Below are positions 7,211 to 14,049 of a stretch of DNA of 15,564 nt, piece after piece. Under the pieces are notes generated by a model, which saw nothing but the letters and a program-made list of their open reading frames with translations, was not told the DNA's origin and made no database searches. The stretch comes from Alistipes sp. (GTDB lineage Bacteria; Bacteroidota; Bacteroidia; Bacteroidales; Rikenellaceae): positions 1 through 15,564 of the forward strand of contig JAITWC010000093.1 of assembly GCA_031285485.1 (NCBI GenBank). Direction: 5' to 3'. A program made the position numbers and the translations under genes. Every line of letters begins with the position of its first letter. Position 1 is the first letter of the stretch.

Positions 7211-7617
7211 TGCATATCTTTTTTAAGAGCTTCGAGTTTAAGTTCCTCAAGAATACCGATTATGCTGTTGGCCTCCCTCAGCGAGACGTTCTCGCGGCGG
7301 CTGAGGAACGACACCATCTGCACGAGCGAGCCGCCGAAAAAGTTGCTCAGCACCCCCGTCATGTATTGATCGGTGTACTCCTCACGCCCCACGAGCGGGT
7401 GGTACTCGTGGGTGCGGCCGTGAGCGGTGTGGCCCACGAAGCCTTTCTTATCGAGGATGCGCACGATGGTCGACACGGTGTTGTAGGCCGGCCGGGGGTG
7501 GGGCATCTCTTCGATAATGTCGCCCACGAACGCCCGTTGCTTGTTCCACAGGATCTGCATGATCTCCAATTCGGCCCGCGTCAACTCCTGAGGGCGTTTT
7601 TTTGCTGTCGTGTCCAT
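7207..7617 (-). CDS. BlaI/MecI-family transcriptional repressor
   Basis: This 136-residue winged-helix repressor normally dimerises and binds dyad operators until cleaved by its M56 partner. The N-terminal ELTRAELEIMQILWNKQRAF and the following AYNTVSTIVRILDKKGFVGH are the family's DNA-binding helices (about 10-70). YHPLVGREEY and a C-terminal dimerisation part ending in SIIGILEELKLEALKKD follow. The start at 7617 fits the family's usual N-terminus. It is the first gene of a two-gene operon with the M56 peptidase, and its promoter contains two tandem dyads suitable for autorepression. Confidence 0.95.
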   Translation of the reverse strand: MDTTAKKRPQELTRAELEIMQILWNKQRAFVGDIIEEMPHPRPAYNTVSTIVRILDKKGFVGHTAHGRTHEYHPLVGREEYTDQYMTGVLSNFFGGSLVQMVSFLSRRENVSLREANSIIGILEELKLEALKKDMQ

Positions 7618-7660
7618 GATTTATCTTCTTTCAGGTTGTCGAAGTTCCATTATGTTACTG

Positions 7661-7705
7661 CAAACATATAACTATTATTTTAGTTATGCAACTATCCCTT
7701 TAGTT
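7661..7705 (-). promoter_or_regulatory. blaI-like operon promoter with tandem dyad operators
   Basis: On the minus strand a -7 box TATGTTTG (plus 7661-7668) and a -33 TTG (plus 7689-7691) are 20 nt apart. ATAACTA-6 nt-TAGTTAT (7668-7687) fills the space between them. A second dyad, AACTA-6 nt-TAGTT (7690-7705), is shifted by 20 bp and covers the -33 region. A BlaI-type dimer on either would block RNA polymerase. Assigning BlaI as the ligand is inference from position and symmetry. Confidence 0.75.
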
Positions 7706-7751
7706 ATTTTCGATAAAATTATTTATGTTAATGCGAATCAAGAGTTCAGAC

Positions 7752-7763
7752 CTCCGCGCGGAG
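7752..7763. repeat. 12-bp perfect palindrome
   Basis: CTCCGCGCGGAG is fully self-complementary and lies just before the 41-bp hairpin array. It is out of register with the array (28 bp from the first hairpin centre). Function unknown. Confidence 0.5.
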
Positions 7764-7767
7764 AACG

Positions 7768-7931
7768 TTTCGGGACTTTCCCCAACCGGGGAAACCGTCA
7801 AACAAACTGTTTTGCCGCTTCCCGAAGCCGGGAAACGTCCCTGCACTTTGTTTTGCCGCTTCCCGAAGCCGGGAAACGTCCCTGCAATCTGTTTTGCCCT
7901 TTCCCCAAGTGGGGAAACCTTCCCTCGGGCG
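7768..7931. repeat. Tandem array of four 41-bp hairpin units (array 1)
   Basis: Four units begin at 7768, 7809, 7850 and 7891, each opening with GTTT(T/C), and a partial fifth opens at 7932. Each holds one stem-loop, centred at 7785.5, 7826.5, 7867.5 and 7908.5. Stems are TTTCCCC/GGGGAAA in units 1 and 4 and TTCCCG/CGGGAA in units 2 and 3, with 4-nt loops AACC, AAGC, AAGC and AAGT. Arm changes are paired, so the stem is kept while its sequence varies. Units 2 and 3 are nearly identical. The 41-bp period breaks any reading frame. The array lies between the blaI promoter and the 3' end of the FAD dehydrogenase gene. Confidence 0.92.
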
Positions 7932-7969
7932 GTTTCAATTAATTCGCGTACCTGATTTAGTTCACGGGT

Positions 7970-9526
7970 TTACGGCCTGGTGGTCGCGATGGCCGAGGCG
8001 ATGCGCTCGCCGTCGAGTGCAGCCGAGATTATTCCGCCCGCGTAGCCCGCTCCCTCACCGGCGGGGTAGAGGTTGGCAATGGCGGGGTGGGCGAGGGTGT
8101 CCGGGTCGCGAGGTATGCGCACGGGAGTCGAGGTACGCGATTCGACGCCCAAGACAACCGCCTCATTTGTCACGAAACCGCGCATCCGGCGGCCGAAGGT
8201 CGAGATGCCCGCCCGCAACGCGCGCGACACGAACGGCGGGAGCCACTCGTCCACCCGCGATGGGGTGAGTCCGGGGATGTAGGATGTTTTCGGGAGGGTG
8301 GGCGACGGGCGGGCGCTCACGAAGTCGGCCACTCTCTGCGCCGGAGCCTGCACGCCCGACTCCGCGACGTGTTCGCGGGCGGCGAGTTCGAGTCGGCGCT
8401 GAAACTCAAGACCGGCAAGGGGGCCGTGGTCGGCGGCGAGACGGGCGAAATCGTCGAGGCGCACCTCGGTCACTATGCCCGAGTTGGCGTAAGGCGAGTT
8501 GCGCAGCGAGGGCGACATGCCGTTCACCACCGACTCGTCGCCACTCGTCATCGCCGGAACGATGAATCCGCCGGGACACATGCAGAACGAGTACACACCG
8601 CGGCCGCCTTCCTGACTGACAAGCTGGTAAGCCGCCGCCGGGAGGTATTCGCCGCGCCCGTCGGGAGTGTGGTACTGAATGGAGTCGATGAGCGCCTGGG
8701 GATGTTCGACGCGCACTCCCACGGCGAATGGTTTAGCTTCGAGCGCCACTCCGCGACGATGCAGCATTTCGTAAATGTCGCGCGCGGAATGGCCGGCAGC
8801 CAGCACCACCGCCGCGCCTTCGACCAGAGTGTCGCCGCACCACACTCCGGCGGCACGTTCGTCACGAATCTCGATGTCGGTGACGCGGGCTCCGAAAACC
8901 ACGCTCCCGCCACTGCGCAGGATCGTCTCGCGAATGGCGGTCATGATCCGCGGCAGTCGGTCGGTGCCGATATGCGGATGCGCCTCGTAAAGTATCTCGG
9001 GCGAGGCGCCGTGCCACACGAGCGTCTGGAGCGCGCGATTGTAGTCGCCGCGTTTCCTGGAGCGGGTAAACAGCTTGCCGTCGGAGAATGCGCCTGCGCC
9101 GCCCTCGCCGAAAGCGTAGTTCGAGTCGGGATCGACGCCCTGGTTGCGGTTGATGCGGGCAATGTCCTTTCCGCGCTCCACCACCTCTTTCCCCCGCTCA
9201 AGCACAATGGGTTTATAGCCGAGTTCGATGAGCCTCAGCGCCGCGAACAATCCCGCCGGGCCGCTGCCGATTATCACCACGGGGGTTTTCGCGCCGACGT
9301 CGGGGTAGTCGAAGTGCAACGGAGCGGGCTGCGGTTCGCTGTCTATATAAAGTTCGACCGTAAGGTTTATCTTAGGCGAGCGGCGTGCATCCACCGAACG
9401 CTTCACTACCCGCGCAAGGGCCACCCGGGTGTCGGCAACCCCGGCCCGGCGTGCCGCGATGGGGATGTATGTTTTGGGATCGGCCGCCTGCTTGGGCGAG
9501 AGTTGCAATGATATCGTGAGTGGCAT
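7970..9526 (-). CDS. FAD-dependent dehydrogenase (COG2509 type)
   Basis: This 518-residue flavoprotein belongs to a widespread but poorly characterised group of FAD/NAD(P)-binding oxidoreductases. An N-terminal domain of about 80 residues precedes the Rossmann motif VVIIGSGPAGLFAALRL (83-99), with Glu110 placed to bind the FAD ribose. The segment NYAFGEGGAGAFSDGKL and the later VVLAAGHSARD and ANLYPAGEGAGYAGGI (second FAD contact) are typical of this family. The substrate is unknown and I do not name one. It is transcribed alone, divergently from the glycosyltransferase, with a leader of only about 15 nt. Array 1 begins about 40 nt past its stop. The family is secure, the role unknown. Confidence 0.9.
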   Translation of the reverse strand: MPLTISLQLSPKQAADPKTYIPIAARRAGVADTRVALARVVKRSVDARRSPKINLTVELYIDSEPQPAPLHFDYPDVGAKTPVVIIGSGPAGLFAALRLIELGYKPIVLERGKEVVERGKDIARINRNQGVDPDSNYAFGEGGAGAFSDGKLFTRSRKRGDYNRALQTLVWHGASPEILYEAHPHIGTDRLPRIMTAIRETILRSGGSVVFGARVTDIEIRDERAAGVWCGDTLVEGAAVVLAAGHSARDIYEMLHRRGVALEAKPFAVGVRVEHPQALIDSIQYHTPDGRGEYLPAAAYQLVSQEGGRGVYSFCMCPGGFIVPAMTSGDESVVNGMSPSLRNSPYANSGIVTEVRLDDFARLAADHGPLAGLEFQRRLELAAREHVAESGVQAPAQRVADFVSARPSPTLPKTSYIPGLTPSRVDEWLPPFVSRALRAGISTFGRRMRGFVTNEAVVLGVESRTSTPVRIPRDPDTLAHPAIANLYPAGEGAGYAGGIISAALDGERIASAIATTRP

Positions 9527-9546
9527 TATTTTCGATTTTGACGCGC

Positions 9547-9554
9547 CAAAGGTA
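9547..9554 (-). promoter_or_regulatory. -7 box of the FAD dehydrogenase promoter
   Basis: The minus strand reads TACCTTTG, an exact TAnnTTTG match, 20 nt before the start codon. No clear -33 TTTG is seen. It lies 11 nt from the -7 box of the opposing gene, so the two promoters overlap. Confidence 0.6.
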
Positions 9555-9565
9555 GCGATTTATTC

Positions 9566-9573
9566 TATCTTTG
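9566..9573 (+). promoter_or_regulatory. -7 box of the glycosyltransferase-pyrC promoter
   Basis: TATCTTTG matches TAnnTTTG. Transcription would begin near 9580, just before the ATG at 9599 and after the in-frame GTG at 9575, which rules the GTG out as start. The only TTTG upstream (9537-9540) is at a long 25-nt spacing. Confidence 0.6.
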
Positions 9574-9598
9574 CGTGGTTAATCGACACACCGCGGCG

Positions 9599-10345
9599 AT
9601 GCGCAAATTAGTTATCATACCCACATACAACGAGTGCGAGAACATCGCACCGATGATCGGGCGGGTCTTCTCGCTGCCCGGGGAGTTCGACATTCTCGTC
9701 GTAGACGACGGGTCGCCCGACGGCACGGCGGAGATCGTTCGCGGATTGCGGGGTGCGCACGCCGGGCGGCTGCATCTGCTCGAACGCTCCGGGAAACTCG
9801 GGCTCGGGTCGGCCTACATCGCGGGGTTCCGGTGGGCGCTGGAACGCGACTACGACTGGGTGTTCGAGATGGATGCCGACTTTTCGCATAACCCCGACGA
9901 TCTGGTGAGGCTCTATCGCACCGCGATCGGCGGGAATGGAGGTGACGACGGGCCAGGCGCCGATGTGGTGATCGGATCGCGCTATGCGTCGGGAGTGAAC
10001 GTGGTGAACTGGCCGCTGCCCAGGCTGCTCATCTCGTGGTGCGCGTCGCGCTATGTGCGCGTCGTGACCGGAATGCCTGTGAAAGACGCCACCGCCGGGT
10101 TCGTGTGTTACTCGCGGCGGGTGCTCGAAACCATCGACCTCGATACCGTCAGGATGAAAGGCTACGGGTTCCAGATCGAGATGAAATACAGCGCGTGGCG
10201 GCTCGGGTTCCGCGTGCGCGAGGTGTCGATAGTGTTCGTCGACCGCACGGCGGGCACATCCAAAATGTCGAGCGGGATCTTCGGCGAGGCGCTCTGGGGA
10301 GTGCTCGGGCTGCGTTTCCGGAAAATAGAGGGGAGGTCACGATGA
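9599..10345 (+). CDS. Polyprenol-phosphate mannosyltransferase-like GT2 glycosyltransferase
   Basis: This 248-residue cytoplasmic or membrane-associated family 2 glycosyltransferase resembles dolichol-phosphate-mannose synthase. It would move a sugar from a nucleotide donor onto a polyprenyl phosphate to serve as a periplasmic sugar donor. Visible motifs are IPTYNECENI (7-16), VDDGSPDGT (35-43), GLGSAYIAGF (68-77) and the metal-binding DAD (92-94, in EMDADFSHNPDDL). KDATAGF and a basic RTAGTSKMS follow near the C-terminus. It has no C-terminal membrane helices, as in the short single-domain Dpm1 type. The start is the ATG at 9599 because an upstream GTG precedes the predicted transcription start. 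Its stop overlaps the pyrC start (ATGA). The sugar (mannose or other) is not determined by sequence. Confidence 0.9.
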   Translation: MRKLVIIPTYNECENIAPMIGRVFSLPGEFDILVVDDGSPDGTAEIVRGLRGAHAGRLHLLERSGKLGLGSAYIAGFRWALERDYDWVFEMDADFSHNPDDLVRLYRTAIGGNGGDDGPGADVVIGSRYASGVNVVNWPLPRLLISWCASRYVRVVTGMPVKDATAGFVCYSRRVLETIDLDTVRMKGYGFQIEMKYSAWRLGFRVREVSIVFVDRTAGTSKMSSGIFGEALWGVLGLRFRKIEGRSR

Positions 10346-11703
10346 GTGCATTGCTGATATCGGGCGGAACTATCGTGAACGAGGGTCGACGGTTCCCCGG
10401 CTGGGTGCTCGTTCGTGGTGGAGATATAGCCGGGGTGGGAGAGGGCGAGTACCCTTTCGCCGAACGTTTCAGCGGCACCCGCGTAGACGCCACCGGACGG
10501 ATCGTGATGCCGGGAGTGATAGACCCGCACGTCCATTTTCGCGAACCGGGCCTGACGGCCAAAGGCGATATGGCGTCGGAATCGGCCGCGGCGGTAGCCG
10601 GCGGGGTCACGAGCGTACTGGAGATGCCCAACACCGTGCTGCCCGCAGTGGGCCGTGACCTGCTTGAGCGAAAATTCGACCTTGCCGCCGGGCGGATGCA
10701 CACAAATTACTCGTTCTTTCTGGGCGCGACCGCCGACAACCTTCCCGAGATCAAACGGTTCTGGGCCGACGGTGGGCGGTTGGTGAAACTTTTCATGGGC
10801 TCGTCGACCGGCGGCATGCTCGTCGACGACGGACGGTCGCTGGCCGCGCTCTTCGCCGAGTTCGGGGGGGTGATCGCGGCGCACTGCGAGGACGAGGCGA
10901 TGGTTCGCGCCAACACCGACACGTATCGCCGACAGTCGGGCGACCGGGCCACGGCGGCGATCCATCCGCTGGTCCGCTCCGCCGAGGCGTGCTATGTCTC
11001 CACGGCGCGGGCGGTGGAACTGGCCGACCGTTACGGCTCGCAGCTGCATGTTTGCCACCTCACCACGGCGCGCGAACTCGGGCTGTTCGGAGCGGGCAGG
11101 GCGGCCGCCAAGCTCATCACCGCCGAGGCGTGTGTGCCCCATCTGTGGTTCTCGGATGACGATTACGCGCGGCTCGGCAACCGGCTGAAGTGCAACCCCG
11201 CCGTCAAATCGGCCGCCGACCGGCAGGCACTGCGCGAGGCCGTGGCCGGAGCGGGGGAGTGGCGGGACAGGATCGACATCGTGGCCACCGACCACGCGCC
11301 CCACACCGCCGACGAAAAGGCGCGCGGATACTGGGATGCGCCGTCGGGTATTCCGTCGGTGCAGTTCTCTCTGCCGGTGATGTTCACGCTCGCCGCGGAG
11401 GGCGTCGTGTCGCTCGAAACGGTCGTCGAAAAAATGTGCCACGCACCGGCCGCAAGGTTCGGCATGGCCGGGCGCGGGTTCCTGCGCGAGGGTTGCCGGG
11501 CCGACATCGCGATAGTCGATCCGACCGCCGCGACCACTCCGTCGACCGACGCACCTGTCCTGTCGAAGTGCGGCTGGTCGCCGTGGGAAGGCGAGAGGCT
11601 CGGCGCGCGGGTCGCCACCACCATCGTGGGAGGCCGCGTCGCATGGGACGGCACCCGCGTCGCCTCCGAAGCGGCGGGCGAAAGGTTGGTTTTCGAGAAA
11701 TAA
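10342..11703 (+). CDS. pyrC: Dihydroorotase
   Basis: This enzyme closes carbamoyl-aspartate to dihydroorotate, the third step of pyrimidine synthesis. The 453-residue amidohydrolase has the metal motif DPHVHFREPG (His63, His65), Lys149 in VKLFMGSSTG where the bridging carbamylated lysine is expected, His181 (AAHCED), His239 (HVCHLTT) and Asp317 (ATDHAPHT). The substrate-binding FREPG and the GIPSVQFSLP segment are also present. The chosen ATG at 10342 overlaps the preceding stop and has GGGGAGG just upstream, one of the few good Shine-Dalgarno-like sites here. The frame is open further upstream to 10036, but that part only shadows the glycosyltransferase. Translational coupling ties pyrimidine synthesis to lipid-linked sugar synthesis; the reason is not evident. 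Confidence 0.95.
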   Translation: MSALLISGGTIVNEGRRFPGWVLVRGGDIAGVGEGEYPFAERFSGTRVDATGRIVMPGVIDPHVHFREPGLTAKGDMASESAAAVAGGVTSVLEMPNTVLPAVGRDLLERKFDLAAGRMHTNYSFFLGATADNLPEIKRFWADGGRLVKLFMGSSTGGMLVDDGRSLAALFAEFGGVIAAHCEDEAMVRANTDTYRRQSGDRATAAIHPLVRSAEACYVSTARAVELADRYGSQLHVCHLTTARELGLFGAGRAAAKLITAEACVPHLWFSDDDYARLGNRLKCNPAVKSAADRQALREAVAGAGEWRDRIDIVATDHAPHTADEKARGYWDAPSGIPSVQFSLPVMFTLAAEGVVSLETVVEKMCHAPAARFGMAGRGFLREGCRADIAIVDPTAATTPSTDAPVLSKCGWSPWEGERLGARVATTIVGGRVAWDGTRVASEAAGERLVFEK

Positions 11704-11716
11704 ATGATTACCTTTG
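11686..11716 (+). promoter_or_regulatory. tRNA-Leu promoter
   Basis: A -33 TTG (11686-11688, inside the end of pyrC) and a -7 box TACCTTTG (11709-11716) are separated by 20 nt, a good Bacteroidetes match. Transcription would start near 11722, 28 nt before the mature tRNA. Confidence 0.7.
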
Positions 11717-11749
11717 CAGCCGGTCGTCACGACCCGACGCAACGACACT

Positions 11750-11831
11750 GCGGATATGGTGTAATTGGTAGCCACGTCAGACTTAGGATCTGGTGCCGAA
11801 AGGCGTGGGGGTTCGAGTCCCTTTATCCGCA
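11750..11831 (+). tRNA. tRNA-Leu (anticodon TAG)
   Basis: The acceptor stem GCGGATA/TATCCGC closes a full cloverleaf with D loop TAATTGGTAG, anticodon stem TCAGA/TCTGG and loop CTTAGGA giving TAG. A class II variable arm (TGCCGAAAGGCGT) and T arm GGGGG-TTCGAGT-CCCTT follow. The long variable arm agrees with leucine. The 3' CCA is not encoded (A, then CGG). Confidence 0.97.
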
Positions 11832-11870
11832 CGGCAAACCGATGTAACAACACAGGGATTTTCACAGGAG

Positions 11871-11914
11871 AACCCCGAAAAGGAACCCGATTTTGGCCCT
11901 TTTCGGGGTTTTTT
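11871..11914 (+). terminator. Intrinsic terminator after tRNA-Leu
   Basis: AACCCCGAAAAGG (11871-11883) pairs perfectly with CCTTTTCGGGGTT (11898-11910) and runs into a T stretch (11909-11914). This is the strongest classical terminator in the window. Confidence 0.92.
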
Positions 11915-11930
11915 GTTGCCGGTGTTGCCG

Positions 11931-12116
11931 GAGAATGGAACTGCGAGGTCGTTCGGTTCCATTCTCGTTGAGTAGCATGGAACTGAACGACCTCTCGCTT
12001 CCATGCTAATTAAGTAGCATGGAAATGGACGACCATTCGCTTCCATGATATCTTGGTAGCATGGAAATAGGCGACCGCTCAATTCCATGCTACGATAAAA
12101 ACATGGAACTGCGAGT
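11931..12116. repeat. Tandem array of 42-bp hairpin units (array 2)
   Basis: Units start at 11931, 11973, 12015 and 12057, exactly 42 bp apart, with a left half-unit at about 12099. Each of the four is a 36-nt stem-loop. Arms are GAGAATGGAAC/GTTCCATTCTC in unit 1 (11 bp), TAGCATGGAA/TTCCATGCTA in units 2 and 4 (10 bp), and the same with one mismatch in unit 3. The loops share a GACGACC-like core. In unit 1 that core is inverted (GGTCGTTC), so unit 1 sits in the opposite orientation, and the half-unit resembles unit 1's left part (ATGGAACTGCGAG). The array begins 16 nt after the tRNA-Leu terminator. Confidence 0.92.
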
Positions 12117-12169
12117 GCGCTGAGATGAATGATTTGTGTATTTGCGCCACGAAAGCGACCGCGTACACT

Positions 12170-12269
12170 GAAAAATCGCCCGAAGGAGCGTTCGTCGTGA
12201 CCGTCGAGCGCACGAGAGGGGGGGGGCTCGACGCGGAGTGAGCGTGTAACGCCGCCGGCGATTTTTTTC
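12170..12269. other. Large branched inverted repeat, possible structured RNA
   Basis: GAAAAATCGCC (12170-12180) pairs with GGCGATTTTT (from 12257) and closes three inner hairpins: CGAA/TTCG (12181-12194), CGTCGAGC/GCTCGACG (12202-12233) and GCGT/ACGC (12242-12252). The second hairpin's loop holds nine G in a row. The closing stem's 3' strand is a T-run, so plus-strand transcription could also end here. A one-mismatch -7 box (TGTATTTG, 12137-12144) lies upstream. I recognise no known RNA family. It could be a small RNA, a compound terminator or a remnant. Confidence 0.4.
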
Positions 12270-12280
12270 GGGAAGCACCC

Positions 12281-12310
12281 TTGCGTTTCTCAAAATATTG
12301 ACTACTTTTG
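12281..12310 (+). promoter_or_regulatory. tRNA-Val promoter
   Basis: A -33 TTG (12281-12283) and -7 box TACTTTTG (12303-12310) are 19 nt apart, a good match to the Bacteroidetes consensus, 43 nt before the tRNA. Confidence 0.7.
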
Positions 12311-12353
12311 CACTCTCTTTACGTTACGGCCGCCGCACATGCGGCACCGCATC

Positions 12354-12428
12354 GGGTGCTTAGCTCAGTTGGTTCAGAGCATTACCTTGACAGGGTAGGG
12401 GTCACTGGTTCGAATCCAGTAGCACCCA
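12354..12428 (+). tRNA. tRNA-Val (anticodon GAC)
   Basis: The acceptor stem GGGTGCT/AGCACCC, D arm GCTC...GAGC, anticodon stem TTACC/GGTAG with loop TTGACAG (anticodon GAC), and T arm ACTGG-TTCGAAT-CCAGT make a complete cloverleaf of 75 nt ending in discriminator A. The 3' CCA is not encoded. Confidence 0.97.
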
Positions 12429-12450
12429 CGGAATTGAAATCAAACTATTA

Positions 12451-12475
12451 GCCTGCCAGTTCGGTGGGCTTTTTT
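12451..12475 (+). terminator. Intrinsic terminator after tRNA-Val
   Basis: GCCTGCC (12451-12457) pairs with GGTGGGC (12463-12469) using two G-T wobbles, followed by six T (12470-12475). From here to the tyrS promoter (about 12480-12680) I see no gene or clear structure. Confidence 0.8.
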
Positions 12476-12682
12476 GTTTATTTTCAGGGTGTTTTCACCG
12501 TCGTATCAGCGAATTACGCCGCTTTGTCCGCTTTCGCAGTTTAGGTGCAGGATTAAGTAGCGGAACTTCTTCCCAACCTTTCGTTATTCTTCCATTTCGA
12601 GGCTTTTCGATCCGGAGAAGAATGCAGAACAACACCGCGAATCACACCTGTCATCCAAACACTTAACTCATTTACGCCCCGT

Positions 12683-12716
12683 TTTGCCGTTTTTACGAGG
12701 GCTTTTCCTATCTTTG
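12683..12716 (+). promoter_or_regulatory. tyrS promoter
   Basis: TTTG (12683-12686) and TATCTTTG (12709-12716) are 22 nt apart and match the Bacteroidetes -33/-7 pair with slightly long spacing. The leader to the tyrS ATG would be about 27 nt, leaving no room for a T-box. Confidence 0.65.
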
Positions 12717-12749
12717 CACACTTAAATCTTAACACGAAACACTCTAACG

Positions 12750-14045
12750 ATGAACTTTGTAGAAGAACTGCGCTGGCGGGGCATGATACACGACCTGACG
12801 CCCGGCACCGAAGAATATCTCGCCAAAGGCATGGGCACGGCTTACGTGGGCATCGACCCCACGGCCGACTCGCTGCACATTGGCCACTTGGTGAGTGTAA
12901 TGATACTCAAACATTTTCAGCGCTGCGGCCACCGTCCGATCGCGCTGGTTGGCGGCGCAACCGGCATGATAGGCGACCCGAGCGGAAAGTCGCTCGAACG
13001 AAATTTGTTGGACGAATCCGCCCTGCGACATAATCAGGAGGCGATCAAGGCGCAACTCTCGCGGCTGTTGGACTTCGACAGCACCGAACCCAACTCCGCC
13101 CTGCTCGTCAACAACTACGACTGGATGCGCGGAATAACTTTCCTCGACTTCATTCGCGACACGGGCAAGCTGCTCACCGTAAATTACATGATGGCGAAGG
13201 ACAGCGTTAAGAAACGTTTCGACGCCGGGGGCGAGGGCATGTCGTTCACCGAGTTCACCTACCAGCTGGTGCAGGGTTACGACTTCCTGCACCTGTTCGA
13301 CACGATGGGATGCCGCATGCAACTGGGCGGCAGCGACCAGTGGGGCAACATCACCACCGGCATCGAACTGATCCGCCGCAAGTCGGGCGGCGAGAGGGGC
13401 GAGGCTTACGGACTCACCTGCCCGCTGATCAAAAAGGCCGACGGCACGAAGTTCGGCAAGACCGAGCAGGGCAACATCTGGCTCGACGCGGCCTACACCT
13501 CGCCCTACCGGTTCTACCAGTTCTGGCTCAACACCAGCGACGAGGACGCCGCGAGCTACATCAGGATATTCACCATGCTCGACCGCGACGAGATCGACGC
13601 ACTCATGGCCGAGCAGACCGCCGCGCCCCACCTGCGCCCGCTGCAACGTCGTCTGGCCGAGGAGGTGACGGTGATGATCCACTCGCGCGGGGAGTACGAC
13701 AAGGCGGTCGAGGCGTCGCAGATACTGTTCGGCGGGGCCACGGCCGACACCCTGCGCCGGTTGGACGAGGCGACGCTGCTGGCCGCGCTCGACGGCGTGC
13801 CGACATACAGGCTGCCCGCCGGAGAGTTGACCGGCACACCATTCGTCGACGCGATGGTCGAAAAGGTCCCCGTCTTCCCGTCGAAGGGCGAGCTGCGGAA
13901 GCTGATCGCGGGCGGAGGGGTGGGCCTCAACAGGGAGAAGGTGACCGACGCCGCGCAAACCATCGCCGAAAGCGACCTCATTGCCGGGAAATACCTGCTC
14001 GTGCAGAAGGGCAAGAAGAACTATTATCTGATCGTTGCGGAATAA
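12750..14045 (+). CDS. tyrS: Tyrosyl-tRNA synthetase
   Basis: This class I synthetase charges tRNA-Tyr with tyrosine in the cytoplasm. The 431-residue protein has the HIGH motif (43-46, in DSLHIGHLVS), the TyrRS segments GGATGMIGDPSGK (68-80), YQLVQGYDFLHLF and LGGSDQWGN (192-200), and KFGKT (234-238) as the KMSKS loop. A C-terminal S4-like RNA-binding domain covers about 360-431 (VFPSKGELRKLIAGGGVGLN and on). The length is normal. The ATG at 12750 matches the family's N-terminus and lies just after a good promoter. The lipoprotein gene starts 4 nt after its stop, suggesting a shared transcript. Confidence 0.97.
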   Translation: MNFVEELRWRGMIHDLTPGTEEYLAKGMGTAYVGIDPTADSLHIGHLVSVMILKHFQRCGHRPIALVGGATGMIGDPSGKSLERNLLDESALRHNQEAIKAQLSRLLDFDSTEPNSALLVNNYDWMRGITFLDFIRDTGKLLTVNYMMAKDSVKKRFDAGGEGMSFTEFTYQLVQGYDFLHLFDTMGCRMQLGGSDQWGNITTGIELIRRKSGGERGEAYGLTCPLIKKADGTKFGKTEQGNIWLDAAYTSPYRFYQFWLNTSDEDAASYIRIFTMLDRDEIDALMAEQTAAPHLRPLQRRLAEEVTVMIHSRGEYDKAVEASQILFGGATADTLRRLDEATLLAALDGVPTYRLPAGELTGTPFVDAMVEKVPVFPSKGELRKLIAGGGVGLNREKVTDAAQTIAESDLIAGKYLLVQKGKKNYYLIVAE

Positions 14046-14049
14046 GAAT

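Noticed and set aside
5705..7617. Beta-lactam resistance locus
   Set aside because: A BlaI-type repressor and an M56 peptidase are present, but there is no beta-lactamase or PBP gene, and the sensor lacks a penicillin-binding domain.
9575..9598. GTG start for the glycosyltransferase, adding eight residues
   Set aside because: It would lie before the predicted transcription start from TATCTTTG at 9566-9573, and the family starts at MRKLVIIPTYNE.
10036..10341. N-terminal extension of dihydroorotase
   Set aside because: The frame is open, but it overlaps the glycosyltransferase and encodes an arginine-rich shadow. The conserved start and a Shine-Dalgarno-like site are at 10342.
11783..12088. 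Minus-strand frame through array 2 with repeated 14-residue units
   Set aside because: It is a by-product of the 42-bp period and runs through the tRNA-Leu terminator and into the tRNA. The hairpin symmetry explains the sequence better.
12553..12735. 60-residue minus-strand reading frame upstream of tyrS
   Set aside because: It crosses the tyrS promoter, has no promoter of its own that I can see, and resembles no protein.
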